Positions 15,301-27,710 of a stretch of 64,000 nt of DNA are shown here, in pieces. The translations under genes were made by a program, and so were the position numbers. The first letter of the stretch is position 1; each line of letters opens with the position of its first letter. This DNA comes from Membranipora membranacea (Eukaryota; Bryozoa; Gymnolaemata; Cheilostomatida; Membraniporidae): NCBI GenBank assembly GCA_914767715.1, contig OU612066.1:34258283-34322282 (forward strand), read 5' to 3'. Under the pieces are notes generated by a model. It was not told the DNA's origin and made no database searches. It worked only from the letters and a program-made list of their open reading frames with translations.

Positions 15301-18300
15301 GACAACCTGTGTACACCTTTAACAGAAAATACAATGGTATGGAAAAAAAATTTTCAAATTTGACTCATGCAACAATATGTGATTTCAGAGGTACCAGGTA
15401 AAACTACCACAATTATGCTGTCAGACAATGCATGGCTTTGTCTTCAAACAGCTAAGTCACTCACACTTCTTTGACTCCTTTTCCATCTCCTTTTCTTTTT
15501 GTTCTTGCTCTCTCATAAATTTCTCAAAAGTATCAACACTTTCCTCGGCTTTTACCTCTTCTTCTGACTTCATTTTGGACTTTGATTGCAATGATATTGG
15601 TTTCCCACCAGCAGTGCGTGATCTCTTACGCAAAAGGGTTGGGCTCTTGGTACGAAAACCCAATTTCCTAATTCAAAAGTAAAATGGATCAACAGATTTA
15701 GGGTATGGCTTTGGATGCCATGAAATATGGAGATGAGTGCCAGTGATGATGAGTCTCAAATACAATAACATGATTAGAATGCTCACTTTGCTTCAGGGTC
15801 AGCGGATTCTTTTCTTTTAATTATTTTCTGAGATAGAGGGGCTTCTTCTACAGGGTTTGATGAGAAATGTACAGACTGTTTGTGTATTACGTCTTCATTG
15901 AATGATGCTTTAGAGTCTAGCTGACTGTCAGGTTGTGTACTTTTTCTGTAATAACAACAAAGTTGAAAGCATGCATAACTAAGTAACTAAACTAAGCACT
16001 TCAATTACCCCCCTTGCCTCATCTAGATATCTGTCTATCAGGGACAATAGTAAAGATTACACGCTCATTCAAAAGGGAAATAAACAAAGTGTTGGCCTAT
16101 AAACCATACCTTGAATGGTGTCTAGAGGTAGCCCTGCTTGATGGCTGGCTAAAAGCCTGACTTTTCCTAGTACTATCCTTGCTTGTACGACTAGTTCTCT
16201 CCTTAACTGGGGGACGTTTATCTGAGTTGATCTTCATTTCATCTGTGCTAGTTGAATATTTGTAGGTAACATGTGAGGACACTCTACGTCTGGTAGCCTA
16301 TCAAACATTGAAGCAACTAATTCAGTGAGTAGCAGTGCAATTGAAAATTCATGCTGGACATTTTGCTGGCTATATAGGGGAATGTCATCTGACAGAGATA
16401 ACCTTAAGGCCACCAGACCGGGATCTATAGTATCGCATATGATCACATCCATGGCTATCAAGCGAGAGGTCCCGGGTCCGATTCCCGCTCTCGTCCCGAG
16501 GGATTTACCCTGGCTTCTTACTACCCACATATCACAAAATCGGAACAGCTTCACCCAACAACTCTCACGAATCACCCATATCTCAAACTCAGACAACTCT
16601 CATAATCACAACACTGACAGATGGAACACACTTATCCCTCTATCATAAAGGATGTGTTCTGTCAGTAAGAATCAAAGTTGTCAAGGGGTCTTTCAGGACT
16701 AGAGGTGTCCATCACCTGTTCTCTTGAGATTACGATCTCATACCTCATACCCTTCCCGCATAAGACAAGACAAAACCACCATACTCCTTCCTCTCCGTTA
16801 CCTTAATCAGTCAGCAAGATGTCCTTTCTTGAAGTCACCTACCTGTGGTTGATCTAGTTCACTTGTGGTCATGTGACTTGATGTACTCAAATGACCAGGG
16901 AGAGCGGTCTCACTGGGGTAAGCAACTTGAGTGGATGATTTTGATGGCGGAGTGACTGTATGACCAGGTATCTGTTGCCCTCTAGCTGTTGGTTTGATTC
17001 GCCGAAGTGATGACGGTGATTTGGCAGTTGTCTGCTGAGACTGAGAGGCTGCGACCATTGAGCTGGACTCTCGGGTCCGTGTATAGACAACTTCTGTTAA
17101 ACAAATGTATCATTTAAAGCCTGAGTATGAGGAACACAAATCAGCTGTAGTCAAGAAAAGTGAAAATATTTGCACAGTCACTGATGATGATCTTTAAACT
17201 ACAAGAATCGATTTGCAAGTCAAAGTCAAGTCATAGTCAAAAAGCATAGTTTTAGGTAATATGGTGACAGGTTCGATATATGAGTTATGCATAGAGTCAA
17301 CAAGTTAAGGAACTCACCTTCGCTTCTAGTGATCAGTGACTGGCCACTAGACATCATTCTCAACTTCTCAACTATGATCACTCGACGATTTTTCACAATC
17401 TTCTTTGCCCTTTGTTTACTACTCTCTTTGGTTTTACCATCTCTTCCTCCTCTGGTGTGCTTGGATCTTGACTGTCTCCAATTGTCAATAGATGATGCAA
17501 CTGGCAAATAGAAGCATATTAAAGTTTTAGTCTCGATGTCCTGTCAAATTGATATTGCTGTTTTCCTGCCACATGACTGAACATTTGTTGAAAAGTTTCT
17601 AAGTTTATTAGGGTTAAACCAAGGAACTAGTAACTTTAGGATGATGTGCTTATTGTATTGTTTCTATATGATGCTTTCCGGGATTTTTCATGGTCTGCCA
17701 CTAGTAAGTTATAAGGTTAGTATGAAACTCTGAAGTCACAACAACAAAAAAGGAACATAACTATGTCACTAAAACCATGCTTTCAGCAATAGAACACCAT
17801 TGCTAAAAGGTATCACACCGTGTCGCCACCGATCCTGTCTCGTCATATGGTGCACAGCTCGACTATTCCTCGCACTTTTCAATGAGGACAGTTTTTTTGG
17901 TAGGTATCGTTTTCCAGGAACTATAATGCAGAATCATGATTCAACCAGCAACAGGCTAGATCGAGATTGCTATCAGCAAGTAACGCTTTATTGAAAGTAA
18001 ATCACTTAAAGTAAAACTAAAAAAATTTCACCTAAGGCGGTGAGCAAGCAAGTAACCCTCAAAGACAAAGTTAAACATGGAAAAACATTGTAGTTGACAC
18101 TGACTGACTTGAATTCCGAAAAAATGAAATCTCAACCAGATTTGCAAAAGAACATCTTACCAGATCTTTCCCTTTCCGACAACCTTGACAACTTTTCTGT
18201 AAGTTGTGCTGGATGGAAATATATACATGTTCATAAGCCAATTAATTATTAGACTAGCAAGCAAATTATAGATGCGGTGTTTACACCTTCTGTTACAGAT

Positions 18301-21300
18301 GTTAGTGTGCCTAAGGGATCGCAGATTTAATTCTCGGACCGATTGATGAAATTTTAACTACAACAGCAGGACTAGTAGAAACAGAAAGAGTCTACATAAG
18401 TCTTTATTTGTCATCAAAACATTTCAATAACAGTGGGATGAAAACAACAGTGTCTGCAAAAAAAATAAAACGTAGCATCTATGTGACAGTAAGTAGGTAA
18501 AAAGAGGTTATCTACTGTTCCACTTGTCATGTAGGTGTCAAGGTTTGTATTATGGGATGTCACTGACCTGATCTTATACTTGTTACACTTCCTGGATCAG
18601 TATTATCTGATAAATCAAGGGAACTTAGCAGAGAATCTCCTCTTCTCATGTCATAATCATCATCAACAGATGAGTACAGTGAATCAAGTGATTCCCCAGC
18701 CTCTGAACCTGCAACTAGGACAAACACCAGAGTATGAGGAGAAATCAGAATGAAGAATCAATCAGTAACTGATATACATAAAGTGTGAAAAAAAAAACCA
18801 AATGTCAACAACACCATAAAATCATGTTGACTACAATAAGTAAAAACGCAACTTGTTCCCATGAAAAAAATTTATTATTGATGAATGATGTAACAATGTA
18901 TCAAATTTGTTTCTGTGGAAAAAGTTGCGCTTATACCTTATGTATCAATACCTTGTAACAACCCTACCTTGAGGACTGCTATCCAGACCTGATTCCTCTC
19001 CTCTAGCAGATATCGATGGTAAAACATCAGACTTTTTGCCTGTTGGTGGGAGTGTCTGGAAAAGAAGAAAACAATTTAATTCAAATGTTTACACGCAAGC
19101 TCTAGTTCTACAGTGAAAAGAGACAAGAATAAAAATCAGCAAATTCATTAAAATAGTTTAATCATGGCAAAAGCTGGGTTTTTATTCCGAAGCCAAATCT
19201 CCTTGGATTGTAATTGGCTATATATGACAGTGATATTCTCAAAGTTAGGCAGCAATCCATTGATGAACTCACAGTTGACCTAGTTGGATGAACTTTGTAG
19301 AAGTTATCTATGTCCTCAAACAACATCCTAGCGTTGCGCGAGAGACCCTGAGACTTGGGTTTCTTTACTACCAGCGAGTCTTCCTGAGGGGTAGGGAAGC
19401 CCTCTTTAGATGATAAACACTTGACGTCGTCTGAAGCAATAAAAATTCAAGGAAGGAAATATACATGCAGGTATTGGTGTTAAAGATTACTCGATTATGA
19501 CTAAATAATTGAAAAAAAGGGAATATGCTACTTACTGATACTCGGTAAATGAACAGGCTCATAGTTCAGATCTTCCTTACACAGAACAACTCCATCATTA
19601 CATGTGCAGCCATCTCGACTCTCCACACATATACATATGTCTTTGTGTCCATCATTGTCTTTTTTATCTTGTTTTTCTGACTTGTTTTTTTGTAGGGTAG
19701 AAGGTGGTAATGGAAACATCCTATAGGAAGAAATGTGAGTCAAAGAATTTTTGATTCTATCTTGATCAAGCTCAGAGTGAGTTGACAATGACCTGCAACA
19801 GCCACTACTGCTTACATAAAAAGTGTGAAAGTTTAGAAGTAGAACTTATGTACACTGATTGTTGGAGCATTATAGTGAGTTGCTTCATGATAAATCAGTC
19901 TCAGGTCTCAAGATCTTGATGGAAAGTCTGTCTGTTTGTGAGAACAATGAAATGCAGAATGCTTACCTGTTGACTAGAGAATGATATGAAGGCTTTCTCT
20001 GAGCACAGACAGTAGCATGAAGCTTCTTACTCTGCATGATTTCTGTAGCCTTTGAACTGATAAAAAATGCAACCATCATAATGACATAAGATATATCGAG
20101 ATAACATAAGAGTCGGATGGTAGCTTTGTTTGTGACTCCCTTCCCAATCTGGAATCAAAATTGTTTAGTAATAATAGACCGATAAGAAACAAAGACTGAA
20201 CAGTTTTAACAACGTATTATAATAAAACGAAGTGTTAAAACGGAACTAGTCGTTAGTGTCCAATGAATAATAGAGAAATAACATAATATCCCTAAAACAG
20301 GTTCCACAAACCAGATTTGTAGATTGGCATGATTTCACAAACTGTCAGTTATTGGAAACAACACGAACAATCGAACCAATGATCCAACTTGATATATTTT
20401 ATTTATTTGTTATTCAATTAACCTTTTGGTACTTCCAAGGCTGGAACTAGAATCCCTGTAACAAAACATGATTTGTATAGTAGCCTCGCTATGAATCATA
20501 TTAGAAGATGACATTTTAAATTTAACTTGGCTTTCACTATCTGATGCTATTTTTAAAGCTCTCAAGCCAACCAAACACCTGCTGAAACACCTGCCGGTTC
20601 ACACTGAGCGCCTTAAGTATCAGTTTGCACTGAGCTGTGTAAATGTCAGCGGCTGGCATAACGTGGCTGCTTGGTTAGCGTCTAAGTTTACAGCATGAGA
20701 GGCCCGAGTTCATATACCGGTTGCGAAAGATTTCTTTGTTGTTTTTTCTCAGCTCTATCCATAGGAATGGATGCATATTTTGAGATCGAGCCAAGAGCTT
20801 ACAACTCAGCTCGTTCTAGGCCGACCTCAAAATTCACATGAAACCTTGGTGATTGGATGATTGCTAGTTTAACAACCTAGACTTTACCTGGATGGCAGGT
20901 AGTGGCATTCGATAATTAACAACAACCCAAATCTATTCCTTCTCGTGCTTATTATTGAACTTTGTCATCAGTGGCTAGTAGATGCAATAAAACTTAAAGA
21001 TGAAAGGTTTCATACTATATTGAAATCCCAATAATTTATACCTCAAGTTATAGAAAATAATAAATATCAATGAAAAAAAAAGGATATCGCTGCCAGTGAA
21101 GTTGATATATACGCACCACCAATGAAGGCCAACACAGTGGCCTTGCCTAAATAAACAAACTTTTGTCTACTCACCGTTTCAGTTTGAGGGAAGGTTTAAG
21201 TTTTGGCTCATCAAGCTTTTTCTCTCGCACTGGCAGTATAGAGTCATAGCAAGCTTGCATCAGCTCATACTTTGCAAGGCTTGGGAAGTTCAATAAATAT

Positions 21301-24300
21301 TTCCCAACCATACGACGGCACAAATGAATCTCTTTCTCTGAAACAAGGTCATAAAAGATAACATGGCGCTGCACATCTAGTTTTCTTGCATTGTCAGTGT
21401 TCCACTAAAGAAGTTTATAAATTTGAATGGTTTGTTGATAAAGTTGTTCCCTAGATCCATCAAAAACAGATACTGATATAATCATGACTAAAACAAGCTA
21501 GTTACCTTTGGTGGCAGAGGGGTAATGGAAATCTAATGGATCGAGGCGCAACTACAGAAGTAACAAACTATTTCCAATTCGTAACTGAAGTCTCTCATCT
21601 CTTGCAACATTGGTCATTCCATTTTACTTCCCGCAATGTAAAGTGAATGGCTTTTGTTTACTGCAATATGTGAGCCTTTTCTTTCGGAACGGCACCAATG
21701 ATAAATTTCTGAGTAGCATAGGAGTTTGATATATTTTGAATATTCTGTAGGCTTCATCTGAAATAAAAATTACTCACCAAGCTTGATTCTTCGTTTACTT
21801 TTGAGTGGACAGCTATGTAACATGAATCGAGGTAGCCAATAAACTTTCAAGGTGAAGAAAAATACATGACGCAGCAACTCCAAGGTGCTCATTTCTATAT
21901 CTTCATCATCATAAACTTCATCTAAAACACAAAATATAGTAATATTATTGCGTAAAAATTAGGAATGGCTGTATAGGATCCCAACATCAACAATTTTCAT
22001 TTTCTTTCCGTTTCATACAACAGTCAGCCACACTCATTACATTGATCATCTTCTATTGACAAACTGTATTATAGGTTTCCCTGTTGGCTCCGGATTTATT
22101 TTCATCACCATTACACAGAGGATATAGATTTCAACTTCTGCTCACCATAGGGGAAGAATACTTCATCAGACTCTGATTTGGCAGCTAAAACCATGGTTCT
22201 CAGCTTTTTGTATATTGAAAACCTGTCAGGATGTGATTTAGGTGTGTGTATGAACCGGTCCAGATCTCTCAACGCCTGAAAATTTAGCATAGAAAATCTT
22301 GCATTTTGCCTCACACATATTTTACACAGTTTGATATTTAGCCAAGGGGATTTTAACTGGAAAACAGGCAAACCAGCATGAATAGATAAGTAAAGGAAAC
22401 CTTCTATTTATTTTAGCGACAATGATAGTGCATTGGGTGCCTTGCCAAGGCATTTTCCCTTGGACTTGAATATTGAACTAGCCCAGGTTATAACTGTGCT
22501 GCATCCGTTAAATCTCATGAAATCAAACCTATGTAGCCAAGCAGTGATATTGACTTACATGTACAGACATACCAAACTAGGGTAACTTACCGAGAATATT
22601 CTTTCACCTGGAGTACCTTGAATGTGAGCTTTGAATCTCCTCATACCGATAACATTACCTACTGTCTCATACACAAATTTGTTACATGACAGAGCTGGAA
22701 ATGAAATAACTTTGTAATCAGTAGAATCTGACAATTAAAAACTACCAAAATCAGAATTGTATCACTCTATGAAGATCAAAGAAGCCCAATGGGTTTTATC
22801 TTCAGAGGTGGTTCTCCAGCTAACAACATCAAAATAAGCCAATAACTAGGCAACTAGGAAATAAGATATGAAATATCAGAATGAGGCCTCGCTGATGTTA
22901 GCACGCAGGCCTTGCCTAGGGGAATATGATTTCACAATCATACATTTCTCTTTTAAGTCTACCATTAAAACTCTGAAGTCTTGTATTTCCAACATAGTGG
23001 GATGAAATAAGTTGAAAAGAAACCTAGGATATGCCAGCAAAGATATTATTCCAAAACATTTGAAGTCGATTGACCCAAAGGGCCCATTTTAATGTTCCAA
23101 ATACAAAATTTGACTGTAAATCCAAATGTGACCTCACACATGGACTCTTGTCCCTTCTCGCGAGCAAATATTGAAAGGTCGCATTCGGTACCTTATTACT
23201 CAGCTTCTTTTGATACAAGTTTTAGGCTTGTTTTGAAGCTGACTAACTAGAGAAACATCTTTGGCTGCCAATATTTTACAGAATTAACAGTTGTGTCCTA
23301 AATTTTAGGTCTCCAACTGTTCATTTCAACACAATGCGATTGTTGTACTTGTGCATGGAATCGAAGTTGTATATCTGCAAGGCGCTAATTATTATACACT
23401 TTATATTTGGCAGACAAAAACATCATGGTCGGATGCTTTAGAGGCATAATCAACTCCATGGTTGTGTTGGTCTTTGCCCTCACTCTATTTTCTAGCTTAT
23501 ATTCTTATTTTATCATACTGGAATATGAAATCAGGGTGGACAACTACAGAGAGCATGGCTTGCCATCTGATAATATTGACGACTATTTGTTTTGTACAGT
23601 CAGATAACTGCATCAGGCATGTTGATAGCAGTATGATTTTCATGTAGAGATGAGTAGTACTTTTTTTTAAAATTGCACATTGTTCAGCAGGATTTGACAC
23701 ATTTAAAGAGATTTATAAGATGTGTAGGGCTGAATCGGTTACCTGTGAATCTGTTTGTATCATCAAAAGGTTCAGGAGTCAACAAGTCCACACACAAGAG
23801 ATATTCCCAGAATAACTCAGACTCAAGGTAGAGAGGATAGCGCTTATCTATGATCCAGTGTCCAAGACAGGACAACAGCTGTGTCTACAAGATTAAATAG
23901 CAAACCAATGAACTCCCAGCAAAGCATTTTCTCGTATGATATAAAGACCAATTAAAGTTTTAGCAAGAGGCTTGCCTAGCAGGGGCAATAAAGAAAGCCT
24001 AACAATGCAAAGATTAGCCTTGCTTCAAAGCTTTTCAATAACAGTGGTATTTGTCAGTTTGTGTACTTACTGGTATTTCATTATGTAAAGTGCCAAACAG
24101 CACTGGAGGGTCAAAGGTGAACTTGTTGTCTGAGACATCATATAGTACTCTCTGGGGAAAAATCTATCAAAAGTAAGATCAGATTTATAAAAATACTTTG
24201 GAAAATCTTCATCTAATCAATCTCCGGTCACATCACAACGAAACTGAGAATTCAATCCAAAATTTTTATTAGTACATCGTGGAGGCTGACAACCATTTTT

Positions 24301-25084
24301 CTATAAACTTAAGCACAGCTGAGATCTTTCAAGTTGGCTTGTTCAACATAGTGCCCCTTCAGTCACAGGCCACTAGTGACACGAAATTAAATCTCAGTCC
24401 ACATCATCCATGTTGTGAACCCACAATATACATTATTGCTATGCTCATTTGTATCCGAGACTCACGGGCAGGTTGAGAAATACATTGAAGTAGTCAACAA
24501 AGGCTTGATCTTTCATGAGTCTGTTCAGGTCTTCTCTTTCAGGTCGGGTTATGATCTGGTTAAGTCTGGTAAGACTGACCACACTGCAGGCAGAGTAGAG
24601 TGAAGATGATGCACTGACTGATTGTTCTAGAAGGTCTCTACGTGTGTTGGTTAGTGAATCATCGCCAGGTAATAGTGTGCGCTCAATTGCACCAAGAGTA
24701 CTAAGTATGCCTGATGAGTCTGAGGAAAGATTTTATATTTGCACAAGTACATAGAAGGTTATGAACGGCCTAAGCTTGTTTGCAATGTCCTCATAATTGA
24801 ATGTGTGCTGTATTAATATCGCATATAACTACAAGCCACCACTTTAAACCAACTCGATGAAACATTATTGAAGTGAAATGCCATTTATTGCAAAATCTCA
24901 TGAATAGATCAAAAGCTTCCCTCGTATATCACAGTTAGCTATGCTATCAACAGTCTGTTCTCAAGTGAAAATGATGAACTAGGCCCCTTAAATCATTGCT
25001 GAAATTGAGATCATCATACATACCAACGGTTCCGAATGAAGAAGAATGATCACAACTATCTGTACTGGTAGTAACATCTGTCAT
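567..25084 (-). CDS. RGS22-like giant RGS-domain protein, copy A (3' end outside window)
   Basis: Spliced gene of 46 visible exons (numbered 1-45 plus 13b) coding about 2,178 residues; the last exons lie beyond the left edge. The start ATG at 25084 follows TCCAAC, the same context as copy B. Exons 1-45 match copy B one for one, most with identical length, and every junction keeps the reading frame. RGS proteins bind Gα subunits and speed GTP hydrolysis; the order of divergent RGS blocks matches what I know of vertebrate RGS22, a multi-RGS protein. Whether the blocks keep GAP activity cannot be seen. Exon 45 ends at 567 with a GT donor, and no match to copy B exon 46 was found in 1-566, so the gene should continue to the left. 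Family assignment is fairly sure; Gα partner and localisation are unknown. Exons are given module by module in the next entries. Confidence 0.85.
3499..3575. repeat. Two adjacent hairpins in copy A intron
   Basis: AGCAGGGAGAATG (3,499-3,511) pairs perfectly with CATTCTCCCTGCT (3,518-3,530). Directly after it, a C4T8-type arm pairs with an A-rich arm ending GGAGC (about 3,536-3,569). They lie in the intron between exons 37 and 38. Confidence 0.6.
4605..6188 (-). CDS. Copy A exons 34-37: second RGS-like block
   Basis: Exons 5977-6188, 5537-5759, 5059-5260 and 4605-4775, all exactly the length of their copy B counterparts. The product contains SPFLKYLQTRNVVQKLNTFMFW, which is like the first helices of an RGS domain (F..FL......L.FW), followed by AKDLIVNYLLP, a helix with EEILKYCQ, and LWKSCIKFDKVNFNQFL at its end. 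The exon order and spacing match the second RGS-like block of RGS22. Exon 37 codes a conserved island with SPPVAILPTKE and LISVDTS that I do not recognise. Confidence 0.8.
6363..20056 (-). CDS. Copy A exons 9-33: long low-complexity linker
   Basis: Exons: 19967-20056, 19536-19720, 19273-19430, 18968-19055, 18568-18708, 18161-18196 (13b), 17819-17920, 17318-17500, 16843-17093, 16110-16297, 15787-15945, 15465-15667, 15145-15180, 14690-14826, 13896-14063, 13558-13667, 11649-11710, 11301-11423, 10927-11048, 10413-10761, 9776-9918, 8364-8571, 7928-8144, 7186-7338, 6705-6742, 6363-6571. They code about 1,250 residues rich in Ser, Lys, Thr and Gln, predicted disordered by composition. Islands conserved with copy B include a C-X-C-X6-C-X-C motif (exon 10), VEKLRMMSSG (exon 15), DTFEKFMREQ (exon 19), CVNILFTLQKGA (exon 23), LTEDDKKAF (exon 27), SVTITFNGLNTQG (exon 29) and HINKVMYPAAPNFTI (exon 33). 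Exon 22 carries a Pro/Gln-rich insert absent from B. No known domain is recognised. Confidence 0.78.
8720..9089. mobile_element. Long imperfect hairpin (foldback) element
   Basis: The arms 8720-8862 and about 8943-9089 are inverted copies of each other with scattered mismatches; landmarks are ACTGCTGCCAC, GAATTCTG.ATAGCTC, TGTCACCTAATG.GCAAAT and CACAAACTGATC. The loop of about 80 bp has a smaller stem near 8,880-8,905. No target duplication was recognised. It lies in the intron between copy A exons 28 and 29. Confidence 0.75.
10180..10322 (-). repeat. tRNA-derived SINE remnant
   Basis: On the minus strand TGACTCAGTTGG (10,304-10,315) is a good A box and GGTTCGAATTC (10,258-10,268) a good B box, about 36 bp apart; an unrelated tail follows. 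It lies in the intron between copy A exons 27 and 28. Confidence 0.65.
12850..13175. repeat. Degenerate tandem repeat rich in GATATTGCAC / CAATATT
   Basis: Short units of the type TGATATTGCACAC and ACCAATATTC recur irregularly about 15-20 times. The repeat occupies the large intron of copy A between exons 23 and 24 (11,711-13,557). Confidence 0.7.
16410..16500 (+). repeat. tRNA-derived SINE remnant
   Basis: A strong B box in GGGTCCGATTCCCGC with a pairing GCGAGAG stem (about 16,460-16,492); the A box near 16,418-16,435 is degenerate. The following 150 bp is CA- and TC-rich and may be the SINE tail. It is in an intron of copy A between exons 16 and 17. Confidence 0.5.
18161..18196 (-). CDS. 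Copy A micro-exon 13b (12 codons), not found in copy B
   Basis: A 36-bp exon flanked by a TTACAG acceptor and a GTAAGATG donor, phase 1 on both sides, coding EKLSRLSERERS between exons 13 and 14. It is symmetrical, so it could be included or skipped without frame change. In copy B no clear counterpart with splice sites was found between 49,856 and 50,228; a faintly similar SRLARLEQKNQR stretch near 50,070-50,104 lacks a usable donor. Confidence 0.6.
20640..20732 (+). repeat. tRNA-derived SINE remnant
   Basis: GTGGCTGCTTGGTTAGCG is a fair D arm with A box; the T arm (GCCCGAGTTCATATACCGG) is damaged. It lies in the intron between copy A exons 8 and 9. Confidence 0.45.
21175..25084 (-). CDS. 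Copy A exons 1-8: N-terminal RGS22-type region
   Basis: Exons on the minus strand: 25024-25084, 24466-24719, 24071-24163, 23743-23884, 22591-22694, 22146-22275, 21778-21921, 21175-21337. The product starts MTDVTTSTDS and runs through a motif with DQAFVDYFNVFLNLP, close to the start of the RGS22 N-terminal region. It continues with ERIF, a helix-rich stretch ending LKVYWLPRFMLHSC (exon 7) and FPSLAKYELMQACYDS (exon 8), an order that follows vertebrate RGS22. Lengths of exons 1-6 and 8 equal those of copy B; exon 7 is one codon longer here (EDE against ND). The role in Gα binding is inferred from family membership only. Confidence 0.85.
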
Positions 25085-25654
25085 GTTGGAGATGTGTACC
25101 AGTTCCAATATAGAATGGTAAAAGTTTACCAAAGTATGTTTGCATCAAAAGAAATTCGAATTGATTCAAGACTCATTGCTGAGGATAAACATACTTCTGA
25201 CTTCGAGCATTCACACTGAAAAGCATGATGGTAACTACAACAACGATCGCAAAGTAGTGATGATTGTGGTACTTTTGTTCATGGAGTAAAAATGAGGCGG
25301 AAACAATATAAATGATCTCACAGTTATGTCATTAATTTATGATTTGAAAAATAATTATGGTGACTTTGATTGAATCTTTTTTCGCTGACAATGTTTATCA
25401 AGTTAGGCCATACGTAGACGATAAATACAGTCATGATAAATGTAGAATATTCAGGGCTTATGATACAACAATAATACTTTTTAACTGTGAACTCCCTGTA
25501 TGTGATATCTATAGTTCAGAAAACATATTTTGTTTGATGAACCGAGATATTTTTATATATTGTTACCTTAAAAATATTACTTCATTTCGTTCATGACTTG
25601 GTGTGTAAAAAAATAAGTTTAAACTAAATTTAATTTACAATCCTGATTATTAAC
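25085..25654. other. Upstream region of copy A
   Basis: AT-rich, with no exon seen. It should contain the 5' UTR and promoter of copy A, read on the minus strand; no core promoter element could be assigned. Confidence 0.4.
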
Positions 25655-26702
25655 TTATTATGAACTTTATTAACCACCGATCAATACATGAAGCAAATAA
25701 GACCATGGGAAACAACAACAAAAAATAAAAGAAGCAATAAGAAGGCATTGACATAATTATGTGTATTTATAAAAAAGGGTTTTTCTGCAAAGAGCAGTGT
25801 TGGATTTAGGGAGGGTCGTGGTTTTGTGATGGTGCCTGTCATTTGTTGCCAGTGAATTTAAGTGATGGTAATGTGGATGGCTGGTGTTCTTTCTCACATT
25901 ATTGACATACTTTAGGCAGCATATGTCCAGATAAACACTTAGTTCTGTTAAATTTAATGCTGCAAGCTGGTCACCATAATGTTCTAACCATGGCAAAATA
26001 AACCTGTAGTCTTTCAAGAATCTCCTTGTAACCTTTCGACAATTATGGGAACCAACTTGGAGCTGCATGGGAGATCACTGACAGATTTCTCGATCTATAA
26101 AATGTGACCAGACTAAACGTGGAGACCCTAACTTTCCTGAGCCGAATTATGGCATGCACAGTTGGCCTTAAATTGCTTATTACAGAGTCAATGTGAGAAC
26201 TGAATCTCATATGATTGTCAAGCAAACCCCAAAAAGTTTGACTGATGAATTTTGTGAGATGGGCATGTCATTTATCATGATTGGATCACAAATTATGTTC
26301 TTTTGAAGGGTTAGAGTCAGTGATTGTGACTAAGTGATGTTTAGCAGCATTGAATTTTCTTCACACCATCTTGCCGCATAATCAGCTGCAGACTGTAAAG
26401 GATTGTCATGAAATACAAGAGATGCTTTATTAGATGTTGAGTTTTCTATGCGCACTTCCGAGCTTTCTACCACATTATAAACTGTAGTTTCATCTGCGTA
26501 TTTGATACAAGGAATTTTGGGCAGTAGATCATGCACAAAAATGTTCCACAAGAGCGGCCCCATAATAGTACCCTGTGGAACTCCAATTTTGCAACACTCA
26601 TATGATGAATATACATCTGAGTACCTCACTCTCTGCCATCTATCATTGAAGAAACTCATCATCAGTCTGACAAAACTAGGACTGGTAATGGGAGTCGATT
26701 AG
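25655..26702 (-). pseudogene. Decayed non-LTR retrotransposon, RT 3' half and 3' UTR
   Basis: On the minus strand, pieces in shifting frames show RT motifs: MSFFNDRWQRVRY, GVPQGTIMGPLLWNIFVHDL and CIKYADETTVYNVV (about 26,702-26,330), then LDNHMRFSSHID and an RT thumb-like segment (26,225-26,043), then LPWLEHYGDQLAALNL (26,068-25,757). The catalytic YADD is YADE. Frameshifts between the pieces show it is dead. The 3' UTR ends with AATAAAGTT-type sequence near 25,655. The element separates copies A and B. Confidence 0.85.
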
Positions 26703-27710
26703 TCTGAATGCATCGATTGTAATACTAATCCCAACCGCAACCATTCAGTCACTAGGAGTGTGACCAAAAAATTGAAAAATGATTTGGTTCTTTAGCCAGC
26801 TGAAACTTGACTTGAGAAACAGCAGTTTATTTATCGAAACAAGAACCAACGAAAGGATTACTCCGAATGTGCTTGCCATATTCCACCCACTCACTACACA
26901 GCTGTTGGGGTACACTCCTTGCATCAAATAAAATTACATACCTCACAAGACCAATGGGTAACCGCAAACAGTCTACCTAATTATTATTGTATAATGTTAA
27001 GTATGATGCTCCATGTCTTTGTGGTTAGCCTGTCATAGGGCTACATTTCAGCTATAAACTTGTACAAATCTATCTGATCATTTATTGATAAGGGAGAGTC
27101 ATAATCAACTATCATAACTTTTGAAATCATTTTAAATCGGAAGGTTTGCCATCAACCCACAAAAAAGAGAGTAACATGCATACTTTTCCCGGCATTGACC
27201 TTATGGCAGAAACCTAAGCACATTTGTAAGCGATTGTAGTACATAGCAATACGCAGAGAAATGAATTGCGATGAAGTCTTGTGCATGGGTCCATGTTTCA
27301 TATGAAATCACGTCTATCAGTCTATCCAAACAGCCATCAATCATAAGGTTCCAGACTCCAGTTTTGGGTTTGTGTCAATTCCAAAACCTGTCAAATGAAG
27401 AGTCAATCGAATCCAGTTCACATAATGCAATATTACAGAAGTGTCAATGTCTTAACTTGCCTAATGCCAAATTTAAGAGCATTTTGTCTGTAGGGAATAT
27501 GTACAAAGTGAGTTGGGGCAGCCGTTGTTGCAGTGAAAAAATGAAGACTTTGTAGGCTCCCTGGCTTCACAAAGCGAAAACACACACATTCTATGTCTAT
27601 GTATACCAAAACTGACAAAATGCACCGAGGGGTATAGGTGATGGAATGAGATGCTCATCAACACAGAGGGTTGGCATCATGCTGCTGGGGCAAGCCATGA
27701 GGAGGATGCA
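26703..27710. other. Spacer between copy B 3' end and LINE fossil
   Basis: No recognised coding sequence apart from the tentative last exon of copy B at its upper edge. It probably includes the 3' UTR of copy B. Confidence 0.4.
27081..27086 (-). terminator. Possible poly(A) signal for copy B
   Basis: AATAAA on the minus strand, about 620 bp beyond the tentative stop. In an AT-rich region such hexamers are common by chance. Confidence 0.2.
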
